The notes under the pieces were generated by a model. It worked only from the letters and a program-made list of their open reading frames with translations, was not told the DNA's origin and ran no database searches. The position numbers were made by a program, and so were the translations under genes. This document shows positions 26,681-36,000 of a stretch of 57,399 nucleotides of DNA, piece by piece. This DNA is from Myxococcales bacterium (GTDB taxonomy: Bacteria > Myxococcota_A > Polyangia > Polyangiales > Polyangiaceae), in the NCBI GenBank assembly GCA_025351875.1, contig JANXVA010000340.1:1-57399 (forward strand). The letters run 5' to 3'. The first letter of the stretch is position 1; every line of letters starts with the position of its first letter.

Positions 26681-28141
26681 ATGGCCGTGACCACGTCTCT
26701 GCCCTCCGAAAGTCTGCTCGTGTTCTCCGATGTTCACCTCGGGAGTGACATCCAGGAGATGCAGGACGCGGCCGTGCACACCACGAGGCGCTCGCCGACG
26801 GTCGATCGCGACCTCGTCCGCTTGCTCGGACACTACCGTGCGGAGAAGCCGCCGGCCGACCGGTGGCGCATCGTGATCGCCGGCGACTTCATCGACTTCA
26901 TCGGCATGACCGTCGCACCCGAGGCCTCGACGCCGCTCGAGACGGCGCTCACCGACGAGGAGCACGATCACGGGGTCGGCAACGCCGTCGATCATGCGCG
27001 ACTCAAGCTCGCGCGCGTCGCCAAGCGTCATGCCGACGTCTTCGAAGCGCTCGCGCTCTTCGTCGCCGACGGGCACGCGCTCTCGCTCATCCACGGCAAC
27101 CACGACATCGAGTTCCACTGGGACGCCGTGAAGGACGACTTTCGCGCGCACCTGCAGTCGCACGTCGCGACCGACCCGCGCATCGCAAACGACGCCGCCG
27201 CCTTCGCCGCCCGCATCGAGTTCAATCCGTGGTTCTTCTACCGCGACGGCATCGCGTACATCGAGCACGGCCACCAGTACGACGCCTTCTGCGCGACGCA
27301 GAACATCATGGCGCCGCTCTCGCCCCTCGACCCGCGCCGTGTGGCGCGTGGCTTCTCCGACGTGCTCCTCCGCTTCGTCGTCCGCACGACGCGCGGGATG
27401 AAGGATCACGGCCACGAGCACGTCGGGATGGGCTTCTACGTCGCCTTCGGCCTGAAGCTCGGGCTGTCCGGGATGGTCCGGCTCGCGATCGCGTTCGCGA
27501 GGTCCGTCGCCGAGATGCTCCGCGTGCGTCGCGGGCACCTCTCCGACGCGGCGAAGGCCCTCCGCGCCGACCACGAGGAGCGCGTTGCGCGGCTGGCGGC
27601 GGTCACGCGGCTCGGCCTCGGTCGGCTCCGCTCGCTCCTCTCTCTCCAGTCGCTCCCCGTCACGTCCACGGTGGGCGGGATCATGCGCGGCCTGTTGCTC
27701 GACCGTCTTGCGGTCGGGCTCGGTGCGCTGCTCACGCTCGCGGCGCTCGCCATCTCGGGCGGGTTCCACGGCGCGCGCGGTGTCGTCGCCGTGGGCGTCG
27801 TCCTCGCCTGGACGGTCCTCCACGTCTACTTCACGCGCAAGCGCGGGCTCGATCCGGCCGAGCACATGGTCGAGCGCGCGACCCACCTCGCGAAGCTCTT
27901 CCCGGCCGCGTTCGTGGTGATGGGGCATACGCACGAGCCGGTGGCCGTGACGGCCGGCGATGCCACGTACATCAACGTCGGCTCGTGGGCGGAGGAGGCC
28001 GACGAGGCCGCCACGCCGGCGTATCGCGCGGCGCGGACCCATCTCGTGATCCACGTGCGCAACGAGCGCCCAGAGGCTCAGTTCTGCTCGTGGGAGGACT
28101 CCGGGCCTCGGCCTCGGGTCCTACCCGGCACGGCGACGTAG
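26681..28141 (+). CDS. Calcineurin-like metallophosphoesterase with membrane hairpin
   Basis: 486 residues from ATG 26681, preceded by AGGA at a good distance. All five metallophosphatase blocks are present: FSDVHLGS, IAGDFIDFIG, IHGNHDIEF, YIEHGHQYD and VMGHTHEPV. Between the last two lies an insertion with two strongly hydrophobic segments (VGLGALLTLAALAISGGF and VVAVGVVLAWTVLHVYF), implying membrane attachment, with the two catalytic halves on the same side. Substrates in the family range from nucleotides to lipid precursors such as UDP-diacylglucosamine. This domain layout does not allow a choice. Confidence 0.87.
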   Translation: MAVTTSLPSESLLVFSDVHLGSDIQEMQDAAVHTTRRSPTVDRDLVRLLGHYRAEKPPADRWRIVIAGDFIDFIGMTVAPEASTPLETALTDEEHDHGVGNAVDHARLKLARVAKRHADVFEALALFVADGHALSLIHGNHDIEFHWDAVKDDFRAHLQSHVATDPRIANDAAAFAARIEFNPWFFYRDGIAYIEHGHQYDAFCATQNIMAPLSPLDPRRVARGFSDVLLRFVVRTTRGMKDHGHEHVGMGFYVAFGLKLGLSGMVRLAIAFARSVAEMLRVRRGHLSDAAKALRADHEERVARLAAVTRLGLGRLRSLLSLQSLPVTSTVGGIMRGLLLDRLAVGLGALLTLAALAISGGFHGARGVVAVGVVLAWTVLHVYFTRKRGLDPAEHMVERATHLAKLFPAAFVVMGHTHEPVAVTAGDATYINVGSWAEEADEAATPAYRAARTHLVIHVRNERPEAQFCSWEDSGPRPRVLPGTAT

Positions 28142-28145
28142 CCCC

Positions 28146-28574
28146 TCAGGAGGCCATCCGCGCCGCGACTACCAAGGAGTGGATGATCGCGGCCGGCTCG
28201 CGGCGGATCGCGATCGGTCCCTCCTCGATGAGGCAACAACGAGGATCGAGGCGATAGCCGGCGGCGTCCGTGCGGATGATGACGAGGTCGAGCTCCATCC
28301 GGCGAAGCTTCGAGATGGCCGAGTACACCCGACCCGCGAGCGCGTCCGGCGAGGCCGTCTCGCCGGGCCAGCCTGCCTCGAAGACCTCGTGCACCGAGAG
28401 CCCGCGCCGGCTTCCGTCACGGTGGGCCTTGACGATCGCGCAGAAGATCCGGCGGAGCGGGCCCTTCGTGCTGAGGTCGACCCGAGGCTGCCCCGACACC
28501 GAGAAGTACCTCCCGTCGCGGGCGACGAAGAGCGTGCGGTTCGGGATCTGGCTGGCGGAGGGGAGGAGTTTCAT
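28146..28574 (-). CDS. Winged-helix DNA-binding protein (OmpR/PhoB C-terminal type)
   Basis: 142 residues. A short beta-rich N-terminus (LFVARDGRYFSVSGQPRVDL) precedes a winged helix with GLSVHEVFEAGWPGE, RVYSAISKLRRMELDLVI and AAGYRLDP, the pattern of the Trans_reg_C domain. There is no receiver domain, so it is either constitutively active or controlled by a partner protein. It converges with the metallophosphoesterase gene (four bases apart). Upstream lie about 180 bases with an A-rich patch near 28620-28640, probably its promoter. Confidence 0.75.
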   Translation of the reverse strand: MKLLPSASQIPNRTLFVARDGRYFSVSGQPRVDLSTKGPLRRIFCAIVKAHRDGSRRGLSVHEVFEAGWPGETASPDALAGRVYSAISKLRRMELDLVIIRTDAAGYRLDPRCCLIEEGPIAIRREPAAIIHSLVVAARMAS

Positions 28575-28792
28575 GGCGGTGAACCCCGAGCTGCAGCCGC
28601 CGTGCCGTCGTCACAGGACCACAAAAACGCCTGAAAAATGCGGTGTGAACTGCCAGGCAACAGGCCTCGGATCCAGTCCGTAATCCGCGGGAGACACCAC
28701 GCGAAGGGATCGATCATGGGGAGCCGCGCGTCCGAGCACCGGACGGGAGCGTCTTGCCCGGGGGCGGCGCCGATGCCACGCTCCGCCCGCTG

Positions 28793-29902
28793 ATGTCCGA
28801 CGCGCCTCCGCCACCCGAGCCCCGACTCCTCTCCCTCGAAGAGCTCGGGTGGTCAGCGCTCTTCGCCGCGCACGTGACCGAGGCCGATGCCGCGCTCCGA
28901 CCCGCGCGGGTCGCTTCCGTGTATAGTGCACATGCCGACGTGTGGCTCGGGGGCACGTCCGTGCCCCGCATGGCGCAGCTCCGCGGCCGTGCGCTTCGCG
29001 ATGCGCCCGAGGGCGGCGTCGCGGTCGGGGACTGGGCCCTCGTCGCCTCGGCGTCGGAGGGCTCGGAGGACGTCGTGATCGAGCGCATCCTGCCGCGCCG
29101 TAGCGCGTTCGTGAGGCAGGCCGCAGGCGAGCGATCCGAGCCGCAGGCGATCGCCGCGAACGTGGATCGCGTGCTCGTCGTCACGTCGGCCGAGGGGGAC
29201 TTCAACGCGCGGCGGCTCGAACGCTATCTCGTGGCCATCGCGAGCAGCGGGGCAGAAGCAGTGATCGTCCTCGCAAAGGCAGACCTCGCTCACGACATGA
29301 GTGAGGTGCTCGCCGCCGCCTCGAAGCTCGCGCCCGTCGTCTCGACGAGCGCCCGCACCGGCATCGGCCTCGACGCGCTCCGTGCGCTCATCTCGCGCGG
29401 CACCACGGCGGCGATGGTCGGCTCCTCGGGCGTCGGCAAGTCCGCTCTCGTCAACGCGCTGCTCGGCCGCTCGGCGCAGCACGAAGGCGCCGTCCGCGCG
29501 TACGACAAGCGCGGTCGACACACGACGACGAAGCGCTCGCTCTTCGCGCTCCCCGACGGAGGTCTCCTCGTCGACACGCCAGGCATGCGCGAGCTCAAGC
29601 CGTGGCAGGCCGGAGCTCGCGACGAGGATCTCGAGGGGGCGTTCAACGACATCGCCCAGCTCGCGGCCTCCTGCAAGTACACCGACTGCAGGCATGTCGC
29701 GGAGCCAGGCTGCGCGATCCGCGCCGCCGTGGCGGCGGGGACGCTCGACGCCGAGCGAGCCGCGTCGTGGGAGAAGCTCGAGTGCGAGCGAGCGGAGCGC
29801 CAGGTGCGCCAGGGCGTGTTCGCGCAGCTCCAGGAGAAGCGCCGCGCGCGTTCCGGCGCCGTCTTGCTCCGCAAACGCTTCGTCGCGAAGCGCGGACGCT
29901 GA
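28793..29902 (+). CDS. rsgA: RsgA: small-subunit ribosome-assembly GTPase
   Basis: 369 residues from ATG 28793; an upstream TTG start at 28754 is less likely. An OB-like domain precedes a circularly permuted GTPase with G4 AKAD at 161-164, then G1 GSSGVGKS at 210-217, then G3 DTPG at 261-264. The zinc motif CKYTDCRHVAEPGC gives Cys294, Cys299, His301 and Cys307. RsgA releases factors and proofreads late 30S assembly. The G4 reads AKAD instead of the usual NKxD, so Asn is replaced by Ala, which could weaken guanine specificity. A terminator-like hairpin follows the stop. Confidence 0.94.
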   Translation: MSDAPPPPEPRLLSLEELGWSALFAAHVTEADAALRPARVASVYSAHADVWLGGTSVPRMAQLRGRALRDAPEGGVAVGDWALVASASEGSEDVVIERILPRRSAFVRQAAGERSEPQAIAANVDRVLVVTSAEGDFNARRLERYLVAIASSGAEAVIVLAKADLAHDMSEVLAAASKLAPVVSTSARTGIGLDALRALISRGTTAAMVGSSGVGKSALVNALLGRSAQHEGAVRAYDKRGRHTTTKRSLFALPDGGLLVDTPGMRELKPWQAGARDEDLEGAFNDIAQLAASCKYTDCRHVAEPGCAIRAAVAAGTLDAERAASWEKLECERAERQVRQGVFAQLQEKRRARSGAVLLRKRFVAKRGR

Positions 29903-29928
29903 AATTGCCGAGCGCTGGCTCGGCGATT
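29903..29928. terminator. Hairpin terminator between convergent genes
   Basis: A perfect 7-base stem, gccgagc at 29907-29913 with gctcggc at 29918-29924, encloses a four-base loop and is extended by A/T pairs on both sides (aaatt and gattt-like flanks). It lies exactly between the rsgA stop and the stop of the convergent small membrane protein, so it could work in both directions. The T-tract is short. Confidence 0.65.
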
Positions 29929-29932
29929 CAGC

Positions 29933-30172
29933 TCAGACGCGCGAGACGATCGTCGCGATCACGTAGAGCGCAAGGGCGGCGCCCCAGATGCCCGCGCGGA
30001 TGCGCATCTTCTCGCGCCACGCCCAGTAGGCGCCGAGCGGCGCGATGAAGAGCGCGGCCGCGGCGTGCCATCGAGGCGTTCGGACGGCGAGGCCGTACAC
30101 GATCGCGACGTGCGCCGTGATGAACAGCGCAAATGCGAGCACGAGCGTCACGATGACGACGAGGTCCTTCAC
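29933..30172 (-). CDS. Small inner-membrane protein
   Basis: 79 residues, almost entirely hydrophobic. Segments are about 5-28 (VIVTLVLAFALFITAHVAIV), about 34-50 and about 60-77, the last two separated by the charged turn WREKMRIRAG. I recognise no family. It is probably an orphan membrane protein; neighbours give no hint of function. The next gene on this strand starts upstream of position 30217. Confidence 0.65.
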   Translation of the reverse strand: MKDLVVIVTLVLAFALFITAHVAIVYGLAVRTPRWHAAAALFIAPLGAYWAWREKMRIRAGIWGAALALYVIATIVSRV

Positions 30173-30217
30173 TCTGTGCTCATGCTAGGCCACCTTCGGC
30201 AGGCTGTGTGACCCGAC

Positions 30218-30784
30218 CTAGTCCAGAGGGAGCTCATCGGGCGTCCTCATCGTGTCGCCGATGCCCACGTCCGGGCGCAGCCCGCCGTCCGGAATGTCGC
30301 CGGCATCCGGGGCGATCGCTGGCGTGTCGAGCGGTACGTTCGGCGTCGCCGTCAGCGTGTCGCCTTCGGCGTTGGTGACCGCGCCTCCGCGCGTGCGCCC
30401 GGCGGCGAGCGGCGCCGGCTCCGGTAGATCCCGGAGCTTGTCGTCGCGCCACTTGCCCTCGGCGACGTAGAGGGTCCCCGACCTGTCGCGGCTGCTCGTC
30501 CACGGCGAATAGCGTGCGTTTGCGAGAGGCATGACCCAGCGACCGCGCTTCCACGCCCAGCGATCGGTCTGCCACGTCCACTCGCCGTCGAGCCATACCG
30601 CGCCGCTCTTCGGCGACGCCGGCACGTACTCGACCCGCGCCGGCGGCGGAGGAAACGCGACCTGCTGCAGCGCCTCCGTAGGGTGAGCGACGTACGCCGG
30701 CGCAGGGAGACGCGACGCGCCACACGCGAGCAGCGCGGCCGCCGCCGAGACCCCCAGCGCGAGCCCGAGCCCAAGACGACGCAT
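30218..30784 (-). CDS. Lipoprotein with YXWQ-type tryptophan-rich repeats
   Basis: 188 residues from ATG 30784, chosen because MRRLGLGLALGVSAAAALLA leads straight to a lipobox Cys21; the longer open frame upstream overlaps the divergent Omp85 gene. The middle shows Trp-rich strands (AVWLDGEWTWQ, RWAWKRGRWV) like the YXWGXW/YXWQ repeats common in envelope proteins of these bacteria. The C-terminus is Asp/Pro-rich and probably disordered. It is divergent from the Omp85 gene with about 100 bases between, so the two may share regulation. Function is unknown. Confidence 0.75.
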   Translation of the reverse strand: MRRLGLGLALGVSAAAALLACGASRLPAPAYVAHPTEALQQVAFPPPPARVEYVPASPKSGAVWLDGEWTWQTDRWAWKRGRWVMPLANARYSPWTSSRDRSGTLYVAEGKWRDDKLRDLPEPAPLAAGRTRGGAVTNAEGDTLTATPNVPLDTPAIAPDAGDIPDGGLRPDVGIGDTMRTPDELPLD

Positions 30785-30884
30785 CGGTCCCGGCACCAGC
30801 ACGCGCCGTACCACCTCTGCGTCGCGGTCAGGTTGTCGCAGCGAAGGGCGTTGGTGTCGACCTTGCACTGCGACGCGCGCGCTG

Positions 30885-33005
30885 ATGGCCCGTTCGTCGC
30901 TCGTCTCCGATTGGCTTGCGCTCGGGGCGCTCGTCGCCGCGATCGCGGTGCTCGGCGGCTGCAAGACGATCCCCGACGGCCGCTCCGCCGTGAACGAGGT
31001 TCAGGTGCGCGGCACGGACAAGCTCGAAGACGACGACGTGAAGGACAAGATCGCGACGACCGAGTCGCCGAAGCTCCTCATGCTCTTTCGCGGGATCCTC
31101 TTCGACTACTCGCTCTTCGATCGCTTCGTTTTTCAGCGCGATCTCGCGCGTGTCGAGGCGTTCTATCGCTCGAAGGGTTACTACGAGGCGCACGCGCGCG
31201 CGGGCCGCATCCACCAGCTCGACGAGAACCACGTACGCGTCGAGGTCGTCGTGGAGGAGGGGCCGCCCGTCGTCGTGAAGACCGTGCACATCGACGGGCT
31301 CGACCAGGTGCCCGCACCGATCGCCGAGGGCGCCCGCCGCGCGGCCGTCCTGGGTCTCCCGCTCGACAAGCCATTCGCAGAGGAAGACTTCAAGAAGACG
31401 GAGGGTGACGTTCGCCGCGCGCTCAGCGACCACGGCTATGCCTCCGCGAAGGTCAAGAGCGACGCCGCGGTCGACATCGTCACGCATGCCGTCGACGTCG
31501 TCATCGTCGTGGAGCCGGGAGCGCCGTGCGTCTTCGGCGAGGTCCGCATCGAGGGGCTCGGGACTCTCCCCGAGTACCAGATAAGGCGCACGATCGACAT
31601 CGTCCCTGGGACTCCGTTCTCCGAGAAGGACCTCGACGAAGCCCAGCAAGCGCTCCTCGATCTCGGGGTCTTCGCCTCCGTCGAGCTCACGCCGGAGCTG
31701 CCTGTTCCTCCTGGTCCCGCGGTCGTTCCCGTCCGCGTGAAGCTCGAACCCGCGCGTCTCCGCACGCTCAAGCTCGGCGGAGGCCTCGAGTTCGACGCGT
31801 TGAAGACCAACGCGCACGGGCTCATCGGCTGGGAGGACCGCAACTTCTTCGGAGGGCTACGCACCTTCTCCGTCCAGTTTCGGCCCGGCGTCGTCTTCTA
31901 TCCCGTTCGCGTCAACAACCTCGTCGTACCGACGAAGTTTCTCCTCGAGGAACGACTCCGTCTCGAGCTTGCGCAGCCGAGCTTCATCGAGGCGCGGACG
32001 CGCGGCGTTCTGCGGCCCGAGTTCAACATCTACCCGGTGCTCGTGAACCCGAACCCGCTGCCCGACGCGCGCGTGATCGGCTACGGCGAGTTCCGGAATT
32101 CGGCCGGTCTCGAGCGCACGATCAAGCGGCTTTTCGGGTCGATCTCGCACAACATGCAGGTCGCGTATCCGTTCGCGTACGTCAACGCGAAGGATCCGAC
32201 GCTCGGCCTCGTCATCATCTCCTACCCGGAGCTCTACACGACGCTCGACTTCCGCGACGACAAGGTCCACCCCACCAAGGGGCTCTTCTTCGGCAACTCG
32301 CTGCAGGTCGCCGGGACGATCTTCGGGGGCGACGCGAGCGACATCAAGGTTCAGCCCGAGGCCCGTGCCTATCTCCCGCTCTACAAGAAGAAGCTCGTCT
32401 TCGCGACGCGCGCCTCCGTCGGCCTCCTCGCGTCGCAGAACTACGGCAAGGTCGTGCAAGAGGGGCCGAGCACCGGCACGGAGGCGCCGAGCGCGGACCG
32501 CACCAAGGACTACCAGCTCACGTTTTTTCGCGGCTTCTTCTCGGGCGGCCCGAACCAGAATCGTGGCTATCCGGTCCGAGGCATCGGCCCCTACGACATC
32601 GTGCCGTTCCTCACGCCGGAGATCGAGGCCGGCAAGGTCAACGCCGAGTGCGCGAGCGGGGCCGGCGCGATCCTCGACCGTTGCCGGACGCCCACCGGCG
32701 GCTTCACCCTCTGGGAGGGATCCGCCGAGGTCCGCTATGCGATCGCGGGGCCGCTCTCGATCGCGACCTTCTGCGACGCCAGTGACGTTTCGCCACAGAC
32801 GAACGACTTTCGCTTCGATCACCTCCACCTGTCGTGCGGCGCTGGCGGACGCTACGACACGCCCGCGGGCCCCATCCGGCTCGACATTGGCTACCGCCTG
32901 CCGGGCTTGCAGGTGCTCGGGGGGCTCACGCGGGACGAGCGAGCGCCCGACACGCTGCTTGGCATCCCAATCGCAGTGCACATCGGCATCGGAGAAGCCT
33001 ACTGA
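30885..33005 (+). CDS. Lipidated Omp85-family outer-membrane protein (TamA/TamL-like)
   Basis: 706 residues. The signal peptide ends in a lipobox VLGGC (Cys26), unusual for BamA or TamA, which are not lipoproteins. POTRA-like repeats follow (for example VNEVQVRGTDKL, VVVKTVHIDGLDQV, CVFGEVRIEGLG). From about residue 290 comes a 16-strand-type barrel, including the lid-loop signature QNRGYPVRGIGPYD near residue 565 in place of VRGF/Y. It should sit in the outer membrane and help insert or move envelope components. The tamB-like gene starts one base inside this stop, so the two form a module. Lipidated TamA relatives (TamL) are known from Bacteroidetes. Confidence 0.87.
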   Translation: MARSSLVSDWLALGALVAAIAVLGGCKTIPDGRSAVNEVQVRGTDKLEDDDVKDKIATTESPKLLMLFRGILFDYSLFDRFVFQRDLARVEAFYRSKGYYEAHARAGRIHQLDENHVRVEVVVEEGPPVVVKTVHIDGLDQVPAPIAEGARRAAVLGLPLDKPFAEEDFKKTEGDVRRALSDHGYASAKVKSDAAVDIVTHAVDVVIVVEPGAPCVFGEVRIEGLGTLPEYQIRRTIDIVPGTPFSEKDLDEAQQALLDLGVFASVELTPELPVPPGPAVVPVRVKLEPARLRTLKLGGGLEFDALKTNAHGLIGWEDRNFFGGLRTFSVQFRPGVVFYPVRVNNLVVPTKFLLEERLRLELAQPSFIEARTRGVLRPEFNIYPVLVNPNPLPDARVIGYGEFRNSAGLERTIKRLFGSISHNMQVAYPFAYVNAKDPTLGLVIISYPELYTTLDFRDDKVHPTKGLFFGNSLQVAGTIFGGDASDIKVQPEARAYLPLYKKKLVFATRASVGLLASQNYGKVVQEGPSTGTEAPSADRTKDYQLTFFRGFFSGGPNQNRGYPVRGIGPYDIVPFLTPEIEAGKVNAECASGAGAILDRCRTPTGGFTLWEGSAEVRYAIAGPLSIATFCDASDVSPQTNDFRFDHLHLSCGAGGRYDTPAGPIRLDIGYRLPGLQVLGGLTRDERAPDTLLGIPIAVHIGIGEAY

Positions 33006-36000
33006 TGCCCCGTCGAAGCAGCCGTGCCCGCGCCGTGCTCGGGACCATCGGTGCCGTCGTCGGAACGACCGTCACGTTCGTCACCGGCGCAACCGCCGCC
33101 GCCGTCTTGCATTTGAACGTCCCCGCGTCGCGGAGGCTCGTGGCGACCCGCGTGAACGCGGTCCTTCGTGAGCAGCTCGCGGGAGAGGTGGTCATCGAGG
33201 GGGTCGACGAGCTCGGGCTGCGAGGGGTCTCCGGCGTGCGGGTCCGCGTGAAGGACCCCGACGGTGTGCAGGTGCTCTACGTCGACGACGTGCGCGTTCG
33301 CCTTCAGTCAATCGCCACGGCACGATCGTTTCTCTTCGGGAAGGGCGACATCGTCGTCACCGTCGACGCCGCGTCGATCGGCAAGGCAGACGTGTCGGTC
33401 GCCGGCGACGCCGCGGGCAACGTGCGCCTGGCAAGCGCGTTCGCCGCGCGGACGCCGAGCGCGCCGAAGCCAAAGGACCCGACGGCTCGTGGCGTGCGGG
33501 TCGAGGCGCCTTCCGTACGCCTCACCCATGCATGGGTCCACGGTCAGCCTCCCGGAGCGCCACCGATCGACGCCGACGTCGACGAGCTCGTCCTCGGCGC
33601 GCACTACGATCCGACCTCACTCCGCGCCGACCTCTCGCACGTCGACCTTCACGCGCGTGGTCTCCCGCGCGCGGTCGATCCCAAGGGACGTCTCGTGGCG
33701 CACCTGGCGATGCCGTCGGCCACCGGGCAGGAGCTCGGCATCGACGCTTCGTTCGACGGCGAGATTGCCGGCATCTGCTCCTCGGCGCACGCGAGCATGG
33801 ATGGCCGTAAGGTCGACGCGGTCATCGACGGACGCGACGCGACTGGCCAGGGAATGCGCGCGACGTTCGGCGAGCTCGCCATTCGCGACGACGTCACCTT
33901 GCACGCCGAGGCACGCGGCGAGCTGCCGAAGATCGCCGCGAAGGCGAACGTGCAGATCGGTCGAGGGACGGCCGACCTCGCCGCCGACCTCGATTTCAGT
34001 GACGGTACGCAGGCCGACGCGCGCCTCGCCGTCCGCCACGCCGACCTGCGCGCGATCGTCGCTTCGGCGCCCGCGTCCGACCTCGGGCTCGACGCGCACG
34101 CGAGCGGCGCCATCGCGAAGAGCGGCGCGATCCGCGCGACGGGCACCGTCGATACGCTTTCCGGCAGCGTCGCGGACGAGCCGCTTCCGTTGCTCCACGC
34201 TCGTGCGGACTTCGCGAACGGTGTCGCTCACGCCGTCGGCACCGTCGCCGACGCACGCGGGAGCGCGGATTTTTCGGTGACGTTGCGGAGCGACGTGGTC
34301 GACGGCAACGTCACCGTTCGCGTGGCGGACCTCGCTCGTCTGCCTGCGTTCGGCCCCACGAAGCTCGGCGGCCACGCCGTCGTGACGGCGGACGGTACCT
34401 TCGACCTCGACAAGAAGACCTTCGATGCGCGTGCTCATGTCGCGGGCGGCGCCATCGCGTACGGCGCAGACAGAGTCGAGGACGTGACGGTCGTAGCGAG
34501 CGGGCGAGGAACCACGGATCATCCCGTCGTCGACGTCGGCGTTCACGCCACGACGATCACGGCAGGCGGGCAGAAGATCAGCGTCGCCGACCTCCGATCG
34601 CGCATCGAGCCCGGCGCCGTCACGACGTTTCGCAACGCCCGTGTCGACATGGTCAAGGAGGGCGTCACCCTCGGCGCGAGCGCGGAGCGCATCCAGCTCG
34701 CCGGCTCGCGCGTCGTCGTCGACGGGGCGGTCGTCACGGGGCTCGGCGACCCGATCCGGGCAAGTGTCACCCGAAGCCCCGGCGAGCTCCGGCTCGTGGT
34801 GGACGCGCCCGACATCGACCTCCCGCGGGTCGCGCTCGTCGCCGGTCGAGCGAGCGCCGTGCGCAGTGGTCGCCTCTCGATGAAAGGCGACGTCGTGCTC
34901 ACGCCGAACAGCGCGACCGGCAGGCTCCACGCGGACGTCGGCTCGTTCTCCGCTGCGAAGATCGATGCCGCGACGATGAAGCTCGATGCGGCGTTCGACG
35001 GAAGACGCATCGCTCTCGACGTCGACGCGGAGATGGCCGACGCGGGGCGCTTCCGCCTCGCGACGAAAGACATCGTCGTCGGCGGCAGCCCGCTCCTGCT
35101 CGCCTCGTGGAAGCACGCGCACGGGCGCGCCAAGTTCGAAGGTAACTTCGACATGGCGAAGGTCGCGACGCTCGTACCGGAGGAGGTGGCGCCGTTCGGC
35201 GAGCTTCGCGGGACGGGCGTAGTTGCCGGTACGTTTCGACGCGACAGCGGAGACGTTCCGCCCGAGCTGAGCCTCCACGTCCACACGCGCGACCTCGTCG
35301 TGGCGGGGAAGGGGACCCCCGAGGACTTTCACGACGTGCAGCACGCGGAGCGCGTCACCGGTGTCCAGCCCTGGCGAAGCGAGGGAGTCGACGTGTCGCT
35401 CGATGCGAGGATCGACGGAACGTCGGGCGCCGGGGAGGTCGCGGTGCATGTCGTCGACCGGAAGGGCACCGTGGTCGCGCTCGACGTGAAGGCCGACCTT
35501 CCTTACAAGGAGGGTCTTGCCTCGCCCTCACGGGCGAAGGACCTCCTCGCCCACGCGCCGATCAGCGCACGGATCGTCGTCCCGAAGCGCTCGCTCTCGG
35601 ACATGCCGCAGCTCACCGGCCTCCGCACGATGGGCGGAACGGTCGACGCCGACCTCACCGTCGTCGGCACGATCCTCGATCCGCGCGTCGAGCTCGTGGC
35701 TCACGCGCGCGCGCTCCGCTCTCCGTCGCTGCCGCAGAAGCTGGCGAGCGATCTCGACGTCGCCTTCGGCTACGACGGAGAAAAGGGCGATCTGGTGGCG
35801 AGCGCCTCGTCCGACAAACGCAAGGTGCTCGACCTCTCCGCGCACGTCGACCTCCGCTCGCGCGATCTCCTGGAGCCAACGGGCGCTCCGCTCGATTGGA
35901 CCGGGTCGGCGAAGGTGAAGCTCGGGAGCTTCCCGCTCGAGAGCGTCGCTCCGCTCGCCAATCGGCGCGTGCGGGGGCGCCTGACCGGGGAGGCGTCGAT

